Source: Pseudomonas sp. FP453
GTDB taxonomy: Bacteria; Pseudomonadota; Gammaproteobacteria; Pseudomonadales; Pseudomonadaceae
Length of the DNA: 64,000 nt
Direction of reading: 5' to 3'
Assembly (NCBI RefSeq): GCF_030687495.1
Contig: NZ_CP117435.1
Coordinates: forward strand, 3,910,501 to 3,974,500
The stretch's first letter is position 1, and the number at the start of each line of letters is the position of its first letter. The notes under the pieces are model-generated. The model was not told where the DNA came from and ran no database searches. It saw only the letters and a list, made by a program, of their open reading frames with translations. Position numbers and translations under genes: made by a program. Positions 62,574 to 64,000 of the stretch are shown here, piece after piece.

Positions 62574-62602
62574 TTGACGGTAGTTAATATATTAATTATA
62601 AC
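62574..62602 (+). promoter_or_regulatory. sigma-70 promoter of hpaG1
   Basis: TTGACG (-35, 62574-62579) and TATAAC (-10, 62597-62602) are separated by 17 bases, a strong sigma-70 promoter directed at hpaG1. A perfect 12-bp palindrome, TTAATATATTAA (62584-62595), lies between the two boxes. Confidence 0.65.
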
Positions 62603-62617
62603 GTTAACAACTTAACG
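62602..62617. promoter_or_regulatory. inverted repeat at the predicted hpaG transcription start
   Basis: CGTTAA-CAAC-TTAACG is a perfect inverted repeat covering the expected transcription start, just past the -10 box. Its position suggests a repressor-type operator or an activator site for the divergent hpaA promoter. Confidence 0.4.
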
Positions 62618-62656
62618 AACTGCCTATGCTGCAGTCGCCACCGCCAGGAGAAACGC

Positions 62657-63322
62657 ATGAGCCGTACCCTGCATGATGTTGCCAGCGGCACCTTGTTCGG
62701 CGTCGCGCTGAACTATCAGGGCCTGCTGGACCAGCATCTCGCCGCCTTCCAGCAGGCGCCCTACCAGAAACCGCCAGGCAAGCCGGTGTTGTTTATCAAG
62801 ACCCCGAACACCCGCAACGAACATGGCGCAGCGGTACTGCACCCGCAGGGTGAACGCCTGCAACCGGGGCCGGCATTGGGCGTGGTGATCGGCGAGCGCG
62901 CGAGCCGTGTGCGCGTGGAAAATGCCATGACCCATGTGGCGGGTTACGTCGTGGTCAACGAGTTCAGCCTGCCGGAAGACAGCTACTACCGCCCGGCCGT
63001 CAAAGCCAAATGCCGCGACGGTTTTTGCGTGCTCGGGCCGCACTTGATCCCGCGTGACCAGGTGCCCAACCCCCAGCAACTGAGCCTCAAGCTGTGGGTC
63101 AACGGCCAGCTGCGCCAAGAGAATTCCACCGCCAATTGGGTGCGCGACATCCCCCAACTGATCGCCGAGATCAGCGAGTTCATGACCCTGCACCCCGGCG
63201 ACGTGCTGATCACCGGCACCCCCGAAGGCCGTGTCGATGTGCAACCTGGCGACACGGTTGAAGTCGAGATCAGCGGCGTCGGCCGCCTGGTCAACCCCAT
63301 TCAAGCGGAGATCGCCCCATGA
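62657..63322 (+). CDS. hpaG1: 4-hydroxyphenylacetate degradation isomerase/decarboxylase, HpaG1 half
   Basis: A 221-residue fumarylacetoacetate-hydrolase-fold protein matching the N-terminal half of HpaG. Typical segments are LFIKTPNTRNEHGAAV, LGVVIGERASRV, YVVVNEFSLPEDSYYRPAVK and the conserved DVLITGTPEG. In E. coli the two halves are fused, while here they are separate overlapping genes. Together they decarboxylate 5-oxopent-3-ene-1,2,5-tricarboxylate and isomerise the product in the homoprotocatechuate pathway. CAGGAG precedes the ATG. The stop overlaps hpaG2 by four bases. Confidence 0.88.
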   Translation: MSRTLHDVASGTLFGVALNYQGLLDQHLAAFQQAPYQKPPGKPVLFIKTPNTRNEHGAAVLHPQGERLQPGPALGVVIGERASRVRVENAMTHVAGYVVVNEFSLPEDSYYRPAVKAKCRDGFCVLGPHLIPRDQVPNPQQLSLKLWVNGQLRQENSTANWVRDIPQLIAEISEFMTLHPGDVLITGTPEGRVDVQPGDTVEVEISGVGRLVNPIQAEIAP

Positions 63323-64000
63323 AACACGCCCGTATCCGTTTTGAAGGTGAAACCCACGCTGTGCAGGTCGAGGCCGATAATGGCGTGCGCCTGGGCGATG
63401 GCCGGCGGCTCGATGAACATCAGGTGGAGTGGCTGCCACCGGCCACCGGCACAATGTTCGCCCTCGGCCTGAACTACGCGGACCACGCCGCCGAACTGGC
63501 CTTCGCGCCACCCACCGAGCCCCTGGTCTTTATCAAGTCCGTCGGCACCTATACCGGCCACCGCCAGGTCACCTGGCGCCCGGACAACGTCGCGTACATG
63601 CACTACGAGTGCGAGCTGGTGGCCGTGATCGGCAAGACCGCGCGCAACGTCAAGCGCGCCGACGCCCTCGACTACGTGGCCGGCTACACGCTGTGCAACG
63701 ACTACGCGATCCGTGACTACCTGGAAAACTACTACCGCCCCAACCTGCGCGTTAAAAACCGCGATGCCACCACCCCGGTCGGCCCGTGGATCGTCGATGT
63801 GGCCGATGTGCCCGACCCCGCCAACCTGACGCTGCGCACCTGGGTCAATGGTGAGCTGCGCCAGGAAGGCAGCACCCGCGACATGATCTTCGATATCCCC
63901 TACCTCATCGAATACCTGTCCGGTTTCATGACCCTGCAACCCGGCGACATGATCGCCACCGGCACGCCCGAAGGCCTGGCCGATGTGGTACCGGGCGATG
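63319..64000 (+). CDS. hpaG2: 4-hydroxyphenylacetate degradation isomerase/decarboxylase, HpaG2 half (partial)
   Basis: The 5' 227 codons of the C-terminal HpaG half are present; the gene continues beyond the window. The fold is the same as in HpaG1, with MFALGLNYADHAAELAFA, VFIKSVGTYTGHRQVTWRPD, the metal-binding YMHYECELVAVIG, the conserved YTLCNDYAIRDYLENYYRPN and MIATGTPEGLADVVPGD. The catalytic-metal acidic residues (ECE) are intact, whereas HpaG1 lacks the equivalent motif. The ATGA overlap with hpaG1 indicates coupled translation. Further hpa genes are expected downstream. Confidence 0.9.
   Translation, partial: MKHARIRFEGETHAVQVEADNGVRLGDGRRLDEHQVEWLPPATGTMFALGLNYADHAAELAFAPPTEPLVFIKSVGTYTGHRQVTWRPDNVAYMHYECELVAVIGKTARNVKRADALDYVAGYTLCNDYAIRDYLENYYRPNLRVKNRDATTPVGPWIVDVADVPDPANLTLRTWVNGELRQEGSTRDMIFDIPYLIEYLSGFMTLQPGDMIATGTPEGLADVVPGD

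Overview
The window is a stretch of a Pseudomonas chromosome, most likely the P. fluorescens group. The evidence is high GC, a ped/exa-type PQQ alcohol-oxidation regulatory block, the bkd operon, pyoverdine genes (pvdA, pvdRT-opmQ, an FpvI-like sigma factor), the start of an hpa pathway, and thirteen copies or remnants of one ~90-bp intergenic inverted repeat (arms read TGTGGGAGCTGGCTTGCCTG). No tRNA, rRNA, CRISPR array or insertion sequence was seen.

Layout. 1-11.9 kb: the PQQ/lanthanide alcohol-oxidation accessory block: the end of a pentapeptide-repeat gene, a PedR2/PedS2-type two-component pair, a periplasmic binding protein, beta-propeller, ABC ATPase and permease, a CW-motif rhodanese-like protein, an AgmR/PedR1-type regulator, a hybrid kinase, a FIST protein and a porin. 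A 17-20 bp motif recurs in three of its promoters. 12.0-13.8 kb: TauE/SafE exporter divergent from an ETHE1-like metallohydrolase. 14.0-20.8 kb: bkdR and bkdA1-A2-B-lpdV plus a branched-chain aminotransferase; bkdA2 carries two +1 frameshifts. 20.9-28.0 kb: tandem GNAT protein, ctlX, ornithine cyclodeaminase, a basic-amino-acid type ABC importer and an Lrp regulator. 28.1-30.2 kb: a putative DNA-repair pair behind a LexA-like box. 30.3-37.0 kb: pvdA, fpvI-like and the pvdRT-opmQ exporter with two good PvdS-type promoters and a Fur-like box.

37-45 kb holds a nucleophile-less alpha/beta hydrolase, a LysR regulator, an SMP-30-like protein, a multiply frameshifted toxin-like relic with a coupled intact small membrane gene (possible immunity protein), and an AttEFGH-like ABC system. 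45.5-49.5 kb is an envelope-modification cluster (Ais-like phosphatase, a 33-codon leader ORF, ArnT, a second GT39 protein). 49.5-52.8 kb is an AT-richer accessory patch: an ABC pair, a 60-codon ORF, a deleted sugar-ABC ATPase and interspersed repeats. 52.8-61.7 kb is a two-module NRPS without thioesterase, divergent from a LuxR regulator translationally coupled to an outer-membrane efflux factor. 61.7-64 kb is hpaA with the divergent hpaG1 and hpaG2 (cut by the window end).

The best candidates for undescribed biology are the orphan NRPS/LuxR/efflux-channel locus, the leader ORF coupled to arnT, the 49.5-51.3 kb ABC plus small-ORF patch, and the shared motif in the PQQ-block promoters. Function assignments come from motif recognition and remembered family knowledge; no database search was run.
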